Shown here piece after piece: positions 17,196 through 26,142 of a DNA stretch of 64,000 bases. The stretch covers positions 1 to 64,000 of the forward strand of contig JAIBAN010000024.1 of assembly GCA_019695185.1 (NCBI GenBank), read 5' to 3'. The position numbers and the translations under genes were made by a program. The notes beneath the pieces are model-generated. The model was given only the letters and a program-made list of their open reading frames with translations. It did not search any database and was not told the origin of the DNA. Source of the stretch: Blastocatellia bacterium (GTDB taxonomy: Bacteria; Acidobacteriota; Blastocatellia; Chloracidobacteriales; Chloracidobacteriaceae). Position 1 is the stretch's first letter; every line of letters begins with the position of its first letter.

Positions 17196-17951
17196 TTAAA
17201 TGTTTTTCTCCGTAAACTCGCCAATCACCGGGAGTTTGATATTTTCGCCACTGTTGATTTTCGTCATCATATAGATGCCCGCTGCCATTGAAGCCAGAAA
17301 GAGCAGGGCGGAAACGGCCAGGGAGCCCAAGGTTCCGAGGATTGCACCAAACCGGCCCATGTGTTCAATCACATTGAAGAACATCCCAAAGACGACCGAC
17401 ACAACAAAAAAAACACCATGCAACAGCAGCGATTGCAGGGCATGAAATCGGACAAACCGGTCATTTTTCTCGGTTGCGAGGAAAACCACTCCCAGAACCG
17501 CTCCAATAAAAAGCGGAATATACCCCAACATGGCCGCCATTTTCGGCTCCAAATCCAACGGTCCTTTCATCGGCTTGGTCGGGTTTTCCGACGGAGGATA
17601 TTGCTGATATGGAGGATATTGCTGGTATTGAGGATACTGCTGATATTGGGGATATTGCTGGTACGGCGGATATGGACCGGGCTGGCCGGTGGTGGGTGGT
17701 GGCAGCGGGTTGGTTTGATAGGCTGGTCCTGGAGGATAAGCCGGTGGTGGCGGGTACCCCGGCTGTGGCGGCGGCGGATATCCCGGATATCCGCTTGGAG
17801 CCTGATAGACCGGAATTCCGTTGGGGTTGGTTTGATATGCTTCCGGTTCCTGGGGCATCGCCTGGGGTATCACCTGGGGCTGAGGTTGGGGTGCCTGCCC
17901 TGGCTGTGGTTGATTTTCAGGCTGCGGCAATGGCTGAGTCGTGTTTTCCAT
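17196..17951 (-). CDS. DUF4870-like membrane protein with Pro/Tyr-rich N-terminus
   Basis: A 251-residue protein. The first 120 residues are Pro/Gln/Tyr-rich (PPPPQPGYPPPPAYPP) and include about five copies of a YQQYPQ/YQQYPP unit encoded by 18-bp DNA repeats near 17590-17670. The C-terminal part has about three membrane segments (AAMLGYIPLFIGAVLGVVFL, LLHGVFFVVSVVFGMFF, GSLAVSALLFLASMAAGIYM) and the ENDRFVRFHALQSLLL-like loop typical of DUF4870/Tic20-like proteins (here NDRFVRFHALQS). Function is unknown. Start ATG 17951 is chosen because upstream codons are not protein-like. Confidence 0.8.
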   Translation of the reverse strand: MENTTQPLPQPENQPQPGQAPQPQPQVIPQAMPQEPEAYQTNPNGIPVYQAPSGYPGYPPPPQPGYPPPPAYPPGPAYQTNPLPPPTTGQPGPYPPYQQYPQYQQYPQYQQYPPYQQYPPSENPTKPMKGPLDLEPKMAAMLGYIPLFIGAVLGVVFLATEKNDRFVRFHALQSLLLHGVFFVVSVVFGMFFNVIEHMGRFGAILGTLGSLAVSALLFLASMAAGIYMMTKINSGENIKLPVIGEFTEKNI

Positions 17952-18071
17952 AATGGCCTTGTCTTTGGAAAAACTGTTTCCTGAGTTTGCGTTTTGCGTT
18001 TGAAGACGTTGCAAATATGGTCCTTTCAGACGGAAAACTCAAAATTCAAAACGCACAACGCACAACTTTCT

Positions 18072-18965
18072 TTAATTTGGGTGATGCAATCCGGTCCAAA
18101 AGGCTCCGGTGGGAAAGTTCCGGTCAACGCCTTCGTAGGAAGCTGCCACCGCTGCATCATCCAGAATGTACCCTTGGAGCCAGACACGGGCTGAAATAAT
18201 GCCACCGACCTCAAGGGTTCCCCGAACCCGGTCACTTTCCGCCACAATATCCAGCCCCATCCGTCCGGTGTCAATATAGGCCATCACCAGTTCCGTCCGC
18301 GTCGCCAGATTGCGAACCAGTTTGCACGACAACACTTTGCCGGTCAGTTCATAATCTGTTTCGCAGGACATCTGCCGTTTCTTTTTGGCGGTTCTGGTGG
18401 TAGCCAACTCAAATGAACCCGGCAGCGGCGTCCCTTTCCGGCTATGACATTTGACCGTGTAGGCCAGTCCCGCCAAGCAAACCTGGAGCACCGGTCGCCG
18501 GAACAGGCGGTCGGAAACCTCAGTCAGGTTCTGGACTTCGAATCCCACCAGCACACCCCGCCCGTCAACTGTTCCACGCACAATGGCTTCGCCGTCCTCG
18601 TCATATTCGGTCAATTCCCACGGACTGATGACCACCCGATGCCGTGACCGAAACGCCGGACGGCAGTCAGCATAGGTCAGGTGCCCCTGGGCTTCGTGCA
18701 AGACGGTCCAGACTTCCAATCCCTCATTCAATTTCCAGCAATGCCCGTGCAGGGAGGCCCCACGCCGGTGAATGGTACTTACCCGACCATGTTCACGGGT
18801 GTATTTGGCCAACCGCTCAAAGCTGTTTTCATCGGCGATATGAAAGCCGATGGCGTCAAAAGGTGTCGGCATAGGAACGTGGCGACCGCCTTCCAAAAGC
18901 AGGTTTTCGGCAGGAAGTTCAGGGACTGTCTCACACGGAAACCAGTCTTTTCCCAGGGTTTTCAA
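18072..18965 (-). CDS. Protein of unknown function
   Basis: A 297-residue soluble protein I do not recognise. Notable parts: MPTPFDAIGFHIADENSFERLA near the N-terminus, HRRGASLHGHCWKLNEGLEVW, VISPWELTEYDEDGEAIVRG and a Cys-containing middle (CLAGLAYTVKCHS). It has no signal peptide or membrane segment. The longest frame starts at a TTG (18965) with a GGTGG site upstream; an ATG 31 codons later (18872) is the alternative. It is divergent from the small membrane genes beginning at 19025. Confidence 0.6.
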   Translation of the reverse strand: MKTLGKDWFPCETVPELPAENLLLEGGRHVPMPTPFDAIGFHIADENSFERLAKYTREHGRVSTIHRRGASLHGHCWKLNEGLEVWTVLHEAQGHLTYADCRPAFRSRHRVVISPWELTEYDEDGEAIVRGTVDGRGVLVGFEVQNLTEVSDRLFRRPVLQVCLAGLAYTVKCHSRKGTPLPGSFELATTRTAKKKRQMSCETDYELTGKVLSCKLVRNLATRTELVMAYIDTGRMGLDIVAESDRVRGTLEVGGIISARVWLQGYILDDAAVAASYEGVDRNFPTGAFWTGLHHPN

Positions 18966-19024
18966 ACTATACCACCAATGCTAATGTTTTCAAATATTTG
19001 CAACGAAAAAGAGGGGTACCGGCA

Positions 19025-19495
19025 ATGCCTGAGACGAATCCGGAGGCTGGTCCAGGAACCCGCCCCACACAAACCTGTATGGCTGCACCTGAACTTTCTT
19101 TCAAATCCGAGCTACGCCGGGGCGTCAATGCCTTCAACCTTGCCATCGGAGGCGCGGTGGGAACCGGGGCTGGGCTGGTGATGTTCCTGCTGGTACGGTT
19201 TTGGGGTGCGGACTTTCCGTTTGGCGGTTCGTCCTGGACCTGGGCAGGTGGGACCGGTTGCGGGGTTTTCATCTTTACGACAGGATTGCATACGGCAGTT
19301 CACGCCTATTACGGCTGGCGCTTTGAACATGGTATGCGGGCTGCCCAACAAGGAAAGTATCAGGAGGCGGAGCGCCTGCTGCGCGTGGTTGAACGCCCCG
19401 GCATGGCTCATTATGATGAGGCCGGACTGGCCCGCCAAGCCTTGCTTGCAAGTCGGATTGCACTTCAGGAAAGCCATCACTCATCAAGGAGTTGA
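19025..19495 (+). CDS. Small membrane protein of unknown function
   Basis: A 156-residue protein with two likely membrane segments (LAIGGAVGTGAGLVMFLLVRF and AGGTGCGVFIFTTGLHTAVHAYY), followed by a soluble helical tail of TPR-like look (GMRAAQQGKYQEAERLLRVVERPGM). The ATG at 19025 has a GAGGGG site about ten bases upstream; nine more codons upstream are open. The next gene starts six bases after this one ends, so the pair is an operon. No family recognised. Confidence 0.6.
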   Translation: MPETNPEAGPGTRPTQTCMAAPELSFKSELRRGVNAFNLAIGGAVGTGAGLVMFLLVRFWGADFPFGGSSWTWAGGTGCGVFIFTTGLHTAVHAYYGWRFEHGMRAAQQGKYQEAERLLRVVERPGMAHYDEAGLARQALLASRIALQESHHSSRS

Positions 19496-19501
19496 GCCTC
19501 T

Positions 19502-19906
19502 ATGACTCTCAATCGTTTGCTGTGGGGATCCTTTATCCTCTGTGCAGGATGCGCCCTCTATTTCAGTGGCGGCGACCATCCCTTTATCAGCCAAGGGCCG
19601 TTACCAGCCGGAAAATATCTCTTATGGGCTGTTTTTACTGGATTTACGGCCTACACAGTATATTGCAGCCAGCGGGAAAATCTGCTCAAAACCCTGCAAC
19701 ACATGGCTACGCTTCACTGGGGGCGACAAGTGGGGCTTGACCTCTATCTGGGTCTGACACTTTCGCTTTTCATGATTGCCCTGAACGAAAAATCGGTGTG
19801 GGTGGCGCTGCTCTGGCTGCCGCCGGTTTATGCGTTTGGCAATCTGGCCACCCTGCTCTATTTCGCCATTCACTATGATTCGGTGGTGGCAAAGTTTCTC
19901 CGCTGA
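19502..19906 (+). CDS. Small polytopic membrane protein
   Basis: A 134-residue protein with four hydrophobic segments: LLWGSFILCAGCALYF, YLLWAVFTGFTAYTVYC, DLYLGLTLSLFMIAL and WVALLWLPPVYAFGNLATLLYFAIHY. The length and pattern recall DUF2834-type proteins, but I hold this loosely. A strong AAGGAG site lies eight bases before the ATG. It shares a transcript with the gene ending at 19495 and converges, two bases apart, on the DUF1569-like gene. Confidence 0.6.
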   Translation: MTLNRLLWGSFILCAGCALYFSGGDHPFISQGPLPAGKYLLWAVFTGFTAYTVYCSQRENLLKTLQHMATLHWGRQVGLDLYLGLTLSLFMIALNEKSVWVALLWLPPVYAFGNLATLLYFAIHYDSVVAKFLR

Positions 19907-19908
19907 AC

Positions 19909-20346
19909 TCAAAGACCGAATTGTTCCAAATGGTGGGCCATGTGTTTGTAAATCAGCACACCCCAGGTTTCCGGTGAGAGTTCCCCAAAGGCCGGATGGG
20001 GCACCAGTCGGGGAGGTGGCCCCGCAAACCGTTCGAGCAGGTCTGTGATGGCGGCAATTTCCGCCTGGAGGTTGGTGGCGGCCCTGGCTTTGAGTTCCGG
20101 GGCGGTGGGTGCGCTCTTCGGAAAAGGAAACACGTAAATAATCAAATAGCGCAACGGCGGAAACCGCAAAATTCCGCCTTTGGGTTTAACCGGAAGCTCC
20201 CCAAAGGCCATTTTGAGGGCATCCGTCAAATGGGCCGTCATCTGTTCAGGGGTCATTGAACCCCAGCGCCGTTCGGAGGCAGAGGTCAGTTTTTTCAAAC
20301 GGGTGGCAAGTTCCTGCCGGGCTTCCGCAGCAAAGACGGTTTTCAT
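19909..20346 (-). CDS. DUF1569/DinB-like protein
   Basis: A 145-residue protein. RWGSMTPEQMTAHLTDALKMAFG at the N-terminus and HPAFGELSPETWGVLIYKHMAHHLEQFGL at the end fit DUF1569, a branch of the DinB/YfiT four-helix fold with conserved His residues for a metal. Members are probably thiol- or metal-dependent transferases; the substrate is unknown. Start ATG 20346 is chosen because family similarity begins at MKTVFAAEARQEL. It lies 32 bp downstream of the glycosylase gene on the same strand. Confidence 0.75.
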   Translation of the reverse strand: MKTVFAAEARQELATRLKKLTSASERRWGSMTPEQMTAHLTDALKMAFGELPVKPKGGILRFPPLRYLIIYVFPFPKSAPTAPELKARAATNLQAEIAAITDLLERFAGPPPRLVPHPAFGELSPETWGVLIYKHMAHHLEQFGL

Positions 20347-20378
20347 GGCAATTCTACTCTCGATTGATGTGCCGCCAG

Positions 20379-21005
20379 TCACCCTCGGCGGCTGAGGTAC
20401 AGGTGCCATAGCAACCGGGCTGCCACGGCGCGCCAGGGTTTCCATTGCAGGCTCAGAGCTTCCAATTCTTCGAAAGTTGGCCTGGATGTCAAGTTCTTCA
20501 GTTGCTGCATGGCCACGGCCAGAGCCAAATCCCCTCTGGGCCAGACATCGGGTCGCCGTAACGCCATCAACAGGTAAATATCGGCGGTCCAATTGCCAAT
20601 ACCGGTGAGGGCTGTCAAAACCGACCGCACCGCTTCGTCAGGCAGCCTGTCAAGCGCGGCCAAATCAAGCTTCCCGGTTCGAATTTCCTCAGCCAGCAAG
20701 CGACCATACCGGGTTTTCTGCCGGCTGAAGCCGATGGTTTTCAGTTCCAGGTCGGAAAGCTGCAAAAACCCTTCCGGGGTTACAGGATTCACCGCCTCCT
20801 GCAACCGGTCAAAGGCTGCTTTGGCTGATGCAAGTGATACCTGCTGTTCCAAAATGATATGGAGCAGGGTTGGAAATCCGGGTTCACGGGGCCACAGCGG
20901 CGGCGGACCAAAGTCGCGGACAATTTCCGCCAGTCGCGCATCGCGTTCCGTCAGAGTCTGTACGGCTGTAGCCAAAGTTGATTCATTCAAAGTTTGCAAA
21001 GACAT
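20379..21005 (-). CDS. DNA-3-methyladenine glycosylase (AlkA-like, HhH-GPD)
   Basis: A 208-residue base-excision enzyme that removes alkylated bases. PTLLHIILEQQVSLASAKAAFDRL and the helix-hairpin-helix LTGIGNWTADIYLL are present; the catalytic Asp of the family falls in WPRGDLALAVA. It lacks the N-terminal domain of E. coli AlkA, as do yeast MAG1-type enzymes of similar length. ATG 21005 is preferred over an extension to 21080. It is followed by the DUF1569-like gene, with which it is probably co-transcribed. Confidence 0.85.
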   Translation of the reverse strand: MSLQTLNESTLATAVQTLTERDARLAEIVRDFGPPPLWPREPGFPTLLHIILEQQVSLASAKAAFDRLQEAVNPVTPEGFLQLSDLELKTIGFSRQKTRYGRLLAEEIRTGKLDLAALDRLPDEAVRSVLTALTGIGNWTADIYLLMALRRPDVWPRGDLALAVAMQQLKNLTSRPTFEELEALSLQWKPWRAVAARLLWHLYLSRRG

Positions 21006-21200
21006 GGAGTTTGCGAACGATATTGACCAGACTGTGTTTGAATTGTCGTTTTTTCTGGTTGAATTCGTGAGAGATGTCAACCCAACCTGCCAGCCGGAAG
21101 TGTTTTTTTCAACCCGGTCCTGGAAATCCGGAAAATTGTACCAGGGGGTGCTTTCCGTACCTTCTCAATTAGTTCATAATCGGGTTTCCAGCACAATCAG

Positions 21201-22670
21201 ATGAAACCTGAAAATCCTCCCGCCACAATTGAACGCCACAAAGCCGCCATTGCCCGCACCGAAATGTCAAAACCGGTTCGGACGGCGCTGGAAGCCGGTC
21301 TGTTTCCGGCGGGGACCTCGTTTTTCGATTATGGTTGCGGTCATGGGGTTGATGTCCGGCAGATGGCGGAACTCGGCTATGAAAGTTCAGGCTGGGACCC
21401 GTTTTACGCGCCTGCCATGGCACGACAGGCAGCGGATGTGGTCAATCTGGGTTACGTAATCAATGTCATTGAAAACGAAGGGGAACGCCGGGAAACGCTC
21501 CGGCAGGCATGGCTCCTGGCGCGAAAAATCCTGATTGTGGCAGCGCAGGTTTTGCTGGGCGAGCCGGGCAAAGGGCGGGTTGCCTATGGTGACGGAGTGG
21601 TTTCGGCCCGCAACACCTTTCAAAAATATTATGACCAGACGGAACTGAAGAACTATATTGATTCCGTGCTGGAGGCGGACGCAGTTCCCGTTGGCCTCGG
21701 TATCTTTTTTATCTTTCGGGATGAAACTCAGGCTCAGGCATTCCGGGCTGCCCGGTTCCGTAGCCGGACGGTGGTGCCACGAGTCAAAAAACAGCTTCCC
21801 ACCTTTGATGATTACCGCGAACGGTTGCAACCGCTGATGGATTTCGTGAGCGACCGGGGCCGCCTTCCCTTCCCTGGCGAACTGGCTGACGAACCCGCCA
21901 TCCGGGCGGAATTCCGGACCTTGGAACGTGCCTTTGCCCTGGTCAAACAAGCAACTGACGCGGAGGAATGGGACGCCATCACCGAACGGCGCAAAGAGGA
22001 AATGCTCGGCTACATGGCCCTCAGCAAGTTTGGCCGCCGTCCCAAAATCACCGACCTTCCGGCTGATTTGCAAAACGACATCAAAGCGTTTTTCGGGACG
22101 TACAAAAACGCCTGCGAGACTGCCGACCGGATGCTTTTCAGTTTGGGACAGCCGGGCATCCTGGCCCAGGCTTGCCGTACAAGCCTGGTGGGAAAACTGA
22201 TTGGCGACACGTTGTATGTGCATGTCTCGGCGCTGGAAACGCTTCCGCCGCTGCTCAAACTCTATGAAGGCTGTGCCAGCCGGACCTTTGGCCGGTTGGA
22301 CCATGTGACGCTCATCAAATTCCGGGCGGACAAGCCACGGGTTTCCTACCTCTTTTACCCGGATTTTGATACGGACCCGCATCCGGCTCTGCACAGCAGC
22401 ATGAAGGCGGATTTGCAGTCGCTTTATGTGGAATATCGGGATTATTCCAACAGCCAGAACCCGCCCGTGCTGCACCGCAAGGAAACCTTTGTCACTCCGG
22501 ATTATCCGAATTTCGAGAAATTCGCCCGCCTCACCCAACAGGAAGAGAAATGGGGACTGCTGGAGGATCCCAAAACCATCGGCACCCGTAACGGCTGGCG
22601 GGAGCGGCTCCAGGCTGCCGGAGCCGAGCTGCGCGGCCATCGGTTGGTACGGGTGAAACCTTCGGAATGA
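21201..22670 (+). CDS. DNA phosphorothioation-associated putative methyltransferase
   Basis: A 489-residue protein matching, as I recall it, the family named for its link to dnd loci (TIGR04096). IERHKAAIARTEMSKPVRTALE opens the protein, SFFDYGCGHGVDVRQMA is SAM motif I, and WDPFYAP and VVNLGYVINVIE follow. A long C-terminal half includes ALSKFGRRPKITDLP, conserved in the family, and VTLIKFRADKPRVSYLFYPDFD. The reaction is not established. It is on the opposite strand and some 17 kb from dndCDE. Its ATG follows a 195-bp divergent gap from the glycosylase gene. Confidence 0.82.
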   Translation: MKPENPPATIERHKAAIARTEMSKPVRTALEAGLFPAGTSFFDYGCGHGVDVRQMAELGYESSGWDPFYAPAMARQAADVVNLGYVINVIENEGERRETLRQAWLLARKILIVAAQVLLGEPGKGRVAYGDGVVSARNTFQKYYDQTELKNYIDSVLEADAVPVGLGIFFIFRDETQAQAFRAARFRSRTVVPRVKKQLPTFDDYRERLQPLMDFVSDRGRLPFPGELADEPAIRAEFRTLERAFALVKQATDAEEWDAITERRKEEMLGYMALSKFGRRPKITDLPADLQNDIKAFFGTYKNACETADRMLFSLGQPGILAQACRTSLVGKLIGDTLYVHVSALETLPPLLKLYEGCASRTFGRLDHVTLIKFRADKPRVSYLFYPDFDTDPHPALHSSMKADLQSLYVEYRDYSNSQNPPVLHRKETFVTPDYPNFEKFARLTQQEEKWGLLEDPKTIGTRNGWRERLQAAGAELRGHRLVRVKPSE

Positions 22671-22690
22671 GAGGAAGTGGCTGAAAAAAC

Positions 22691-22706
22691 CTCAGTCCTC
22701 AGTCCT
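22691..22706. repeat. Short GGACTGA-family heptamer array (inverted)
   Basis: Two units of CTCAGTC lie 20 bp after the stop of the Dnd-associated methyltransferase. It is the same unit as the arrays at 24431, 38367, 40939 and 63964. No opposing array is seen here. Confidence 0.7.
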
Positions 22707-22788
22707 AAAGAAACCTTGCGCATCGTTCCAAAATTTTGGAATATCAACTCTTTCATTCCATTCGTTTCCAATCACCAAAGGAACCCTC

Positions 22789-24294
22789 ATGCGTACTGCC
22801 TGTTTGTGGAGTTTTGTTCTTGTTCTCGGTTTGACCATCTTCACCCCTGCCCAGGGTAAGAAAAAAGCGCCTGCTCAAAGTGGGAAACCACCGGCCACCG
22901 CCTCCAAAACCGCTCCCCAAACGGTTCTGCCAACGGCACCGAAAGTCTCGTTTCTTCCGTTTGATGCAGCCCAGCCGATTCTCTACACGATGCACGATGT
23001 TTTGCCGCCCACCATGCGGGTCAAAGGACCACAGGAACTGTCTTTTTACTGGCCAATCTGGACCACCAAATACAACAATGAAATCCGGACCCGGCTGGTG
23101 CAGGGTGATGAAGACACCCTCATCAATTTTCTGCTCTTTGGAACGACGTTTACCAAACAGCCGCGCCTGACCGAAAAAGACCTGAACGCACTGGTGCAGC
23201 CAGCCGGGGAACAAACCTCCGGGCCTGCCTTCAATTCAACGTTGCTCAATGCCCGGATTGGCGATTTGCTGACCGGTCTGGTCACGCCGGGCACCAATGA
23301 ACGCCTGCTCTTTCTGCGGAAACTGGTCGAACAAAAGGGATATACAGTGGATGCGAGTGCCGAAAGCCGCAAAGCCTTGCAGGAATATTTTGTGGGTAAC
23401 CTGAGCCGTGTGTTGCAGGAAAAAGTATTTTATAACCAGACGATTGCCAACGCCCGCCAATACGGTGACCCCAGCCTGGAGCTGGCCGAACGGTCCAAAC
23501 TGTTCAAGGACCGGGGACTGTCGCTGGATACGTCCCTTCGTCCCGATTACGCTATCGAGGAATCCCTGAAAGCCATTGGGGAAAAGAAAATTTTCCTGCC
23601 CAACAGCATCCGCCGGATTGCCGTCATCGGCCCCGGACTTGATTTCACCGACAAACAGGAAGGCTACGATTTCTATCCCCAACAGACCATCCAACCCTTT
23701 GCCATTTTTGATTCCCTGCTGCGGTTGGGACTGGCCGAACCAAAATCCATGCGGATGACCATTCTGGATTTGAGCCCCCGGATTCTGGACCATGTGGAAC
23801 GGACAGCAACCGCAGGACGAAAGGGGACCCCTTACACAGTCAACCTTCCTTATGACACGGAAGCAGCCTGGAAAGCGGAGTTTGTCAAATACTGGGAACA
23901 CTTCGGAGACAAAATCGGAACCCCAGCCCAGGCGGTTTCCGCACCAGGGAACTTGAAAACCGTCAAAGTCCGGGCGGTTCAGATTCGCCCCGATTATGCC
24001 GCCCGGTTAAACACGGCGGATGTCAACATTGTCCTCCAGCACACTGAACTGCCGGAGGATGAAAAATATGACCTGATTGTGGCAACCAATATCCTGGTTT
24101 ACTATGACACCTTCGAACAATCCCTGGCTCTGGCCAATATTGAGCGGATGTTAAAACCGGGCGGCCTGCTGCTTTCCAACAACGCCTTGCTGGAACTGCC
24201 CAGTTCCAAAATGAGGTCGGTGGGATATTTGACGGTGGTTTATTCGGACCGGGACGACGATGGCGACCATATCATCTGGTACCAGAAAAAATAG
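22789..24294 (+). CDS. Exported protein with SAM-methyltransferase-like domain
   Basis: A 501-residue protein. The N-terminus (RTACLWSFVLVLGLTIFTPAQG) is a convincing signal peptide followed by a Lys/Pro/Ala-rich linker. The C-terminal 240 residues look like a CheR-type methyltransferase: IRRIAVIGPGLDFTD as motif I, MTILDLSPRILDHVE as the motif II strand, and YDLIVATNILVYYDTFEQ plus IERMLKPGGLLLSNNALLE. SAM is not expected outside the cytoplasm, so the domain may be a binding fold, or the hydrophobic leader may be an anchor. It follows the Dnd-associated methyltransferase by 118 bp on the same strand. Confidence 0.7.
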   Translation: MRTACLWSFVLVLGLTIFTPAQGKKKAPAQSGKPPATASKTAPQTVLPTAPKVSFLPFDAAQPILYTMHDVLPPTMRVKGPQELSFYWPIWTTKYNNEIRTRLVQGDEDTLINFLLFGTTFTKQPRLTEKDLNALVQPAGEQTSGPAFNSTLLNARIGDLLTGLVTPGTNERLLFLRKLVEQKGYTVDASAESRKALQEYFVGNLSRVLQEKVFYNQTIANARQYGDPSLELAERSKLFKDRGLSLDTSLRPDYAIEESLKAIGEKKIFLPNSIRRIAVIGPGLDFTDKQEGYDFYPQQTIQPFAIFDSLLRLGLAEPKSMRMTILDLSPRILDHVERTATAGRKGTPYTVNLPYDTEAAWKAEFVKYWEHFGDKIGTPAQAVSAPGNLKTVKVRAVQIRPDYAARLNTADVNIVLQHTELPEDEKYDLIVATNILVYYDTFEQSLALANIERMLKPGGLLLSNNALLELPSSKMRSVGYLTVVYSDRDDDGDHIIWYQKK

Positions 24295-24447
24295 GACAGA
24301 GGACGAACTGAGGGCTGAGGACTGAGGACTGAGGACTGAGGAGCGAGTTTTTTTCACTTGAGGTATCACATACCTTCGACGCGCTTCTATAATCTGTTTA
24401 ATCAAAAGCTGGCAGAGGAATCACAAGGCTCTCAGTCCTCAGTCCTG
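24293..24447. repeat. GGACTGA heptamer inverted element
   Basis: About six imperfect units (24293-24341, e.g. GGACTGAGGACTGA) face two inverted units (24431-24447) across roughly 90 bp of AT-rich spacer. It fills the gap between the exported methyltransferase-like gene and the OppA-like gene and runs to within nine bases of the latter's start. Confidence 0.85.
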
Positions 24448-24455
24448 AAACCGTC

Positions 24456-26126
24456 ATGTCACAATCAGCCAAAACTCAAAACAAACAACTCAAAACCCAG
24501 AACTCGCTTTGGTTGAGCGTGATACTCTGCCTGCTCTGTCTGGGAAACGGCTGCCGGATTGCTCCCGGCGGTTTTTTTGGCGATGTCACGCCTCCGCCCC
24601 GCCAGCAACTGGTCTTTGCCAACGATTCCGAACCGCATTCCCTCGACCCGCATAAAATCCAGGGTGTGCCCGATATGAATGTGACACGGGAACTCTTTGA
24701 GGGTTTGACCGTGGCGGCTCCGAAAACTCTGGAACCGGTTCCGGCAGGTGCAGCCTCGTGGGAATCGCAACAGGCCGGGCAGGTCTGGATTTTCCATTTG
24801 CGCCCCACTGCCCGCTGGACCGACGGCCAGCCCGTCACCGCCGGGGACTATGTCTATGCCTGGCAACGGGCACTGAATCCGGAAACCGGGTCGCTCTATG
24901 GAATCCTGCTTGGTGATGTGAGGAACGCCGAAAAATTCTCCACCGAAATTGACGAAACCACCGGCAAATCAAAACATGATGCTTCCATTCTGGGAGTCAC
25001 GGCAGTTGACGACCTGACCTTGCGGGTCGAACTGGAACGCCCAGCCCCCTACTTTCTGCAACTGACTTCGCATTCGGTGTTTGCCCCGGTCCCCCGGAAA
25101 GCAATCGAAGCCTTTGGCCCGGCCTGGACCCGCCCGGAACACATTGTCAGCAACGGCCCCTTCAAACTGATTTCCCATCGCATCAATGATGAAATTGTGC
25201 TGAGTCCCAATCCCGGCTATTGGGATGCCGGTTCCGTAAAACTCAAGGAAGTCCGTTTTTTGCCCGTGAAAGGTGAAACGGCCATCAATCTTTACAAAGC
25301 CGGGGAAGTTGGAGTGATGATGAGTGGCATGATTCCACGGGCTTTTATGTCCGCCCTGAAAACCAAAGCGGATTTTTACAGCGGGGCCAATTTCAGCACT
25401 TATTTTTATTCATTCAACACCCGGAAAGCCCCCTTTGACAAACCGGAGGTTCGACAGGCGCTCAGTCTGGCCGTCAACAAACAGGAAATCACCGACAAAC
25501 TGCTGGCGGGCGGGCAGATTCCGGCCCGGACTTTCGTCCCACCGGGAGTTGTCGGGTATCAATCGCCTTCCGGTGCAGAATTCAATCCGCAAACGGCCCA
25601 AAAGCTGCTGGCCCAAGCCGGTTTTCCGCAAGGGAAGGGTTTTCCCCGCTGCACCCTGCTCTTTGTCACCGATGACACCAGCCGGCAGATTGCCGAGACA
25701 GTCCAACGCATGTGGCAGGAAAATCTGGGGATTACAATCGAACTCCAGAACGAGGAATGGAATACCTTAGGCACCCGGATTGGTGCGGGCGAGTTTGACC
25801 TTTGCCAGGAATTGTGGGTAGGCGATTATGTAGACCCGAAAACCTTCCTGGATTTGATGCAGTCAAAAAATTCAAGCAACCACGCCGGAATGAACGACCC
25901 TGTCTATGACAGTCTGCTCGACCAAGCCAACCGCGCGGAGACTCCGGCCCAGCGGTTGCACTTGCTAACTGAAGCAGAAACCTACCTGCTGGAACGCGCG
26001 CCGGTGCTGCCGCTCTATCATCCGCCGGTAAGTTATCTGAAAAAGCCGTATGTTCAGGGATTCGAACTCAACACCGGCGACTTCCACCAGCTTAAATTTG
26101 TTTCAATCAAAGAAAAACTGCAATAA
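24456..26126 (+). CDS. OppA-type peptide-binding lipoprotein
   Basis: A 556-residue extracytoplasmic solute-binding protein (family 5). After an unusual N-terminus (MSQSAKTQNKQLKTQNS, encoded by TCAAAAC-like heptamers) comes a hydrophobic segment with lipobox CLGNGC. Family motifs: EPHSLDPHKIQG, ELFEGLTV, WIFHLRPTARWTDGQPVTAGDYVYAWQR, NGPFKLISHR, VRQALSLAVNKQEI. It should bind oligopeptides for an ABC importer, yet no permease or ATPase gene is beside it. The ATG is preceded by a GGACTGA-family array rather than a ribosome site. It converges on the flippase gene 16 bp away. Confidence 0.87.
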   Translation: MSQSAKTQNKQLKTQNSLWLSVILCLLCLGNGCRIAPGGFFGDVTPPPRQQLVFANDSEPHSLDPHKIQGVPDMNVTRELFEGLTVAAPKTLEPVPAGAASWESQQAGQVWIFHLRPTARWTDGQPVTAGDYVYAWQRALNPETGSLYGILLGDVRNAEKFSTEIDETTGKSKHDASILGVTAVDDLTLRVELERPAPYFLQLTSHSVFAPVPRKAIEAFGPAWTRPEHIVSNGPFKLISHRINDEIVLSPNPGYWDAGSVKLKEVRFLPVKGETAINLYKAGEVGVMMSGMIPRAFMSALKTKADFYSGANFSTYFYSFNTRKAPFDKPEVRQALSLAVNKQEITDKLLAGGQIPARTFVPPGVVGYQSPSGAEFNPQTAQKLLAQAGFPQGKGFPRCTLLFVTDDTSRQIAETVQRMWQENLGITIELQNEEWNTLGTRIGAGEFDLCQELWVGDYVDPKTFLDLMQSKNSSNHAGMNDPVYDSLLDQANRAETPAQRLHLLTEAETYLLERAPVLPLYHPPVSYLKKPYVQGFELNTGDFHQLKFVSIKEKLQ

Positions 26127-26142
26127 GCCTTTATGACCAACT

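Noticed and set aside
21387-22640. Minus-strand open frame of 417 codons opposite the Dnd-associated methyltransferase
   Set aside because: The plus-strand protein has SAM motifs and family sequence throughout; the reverse frame has none.
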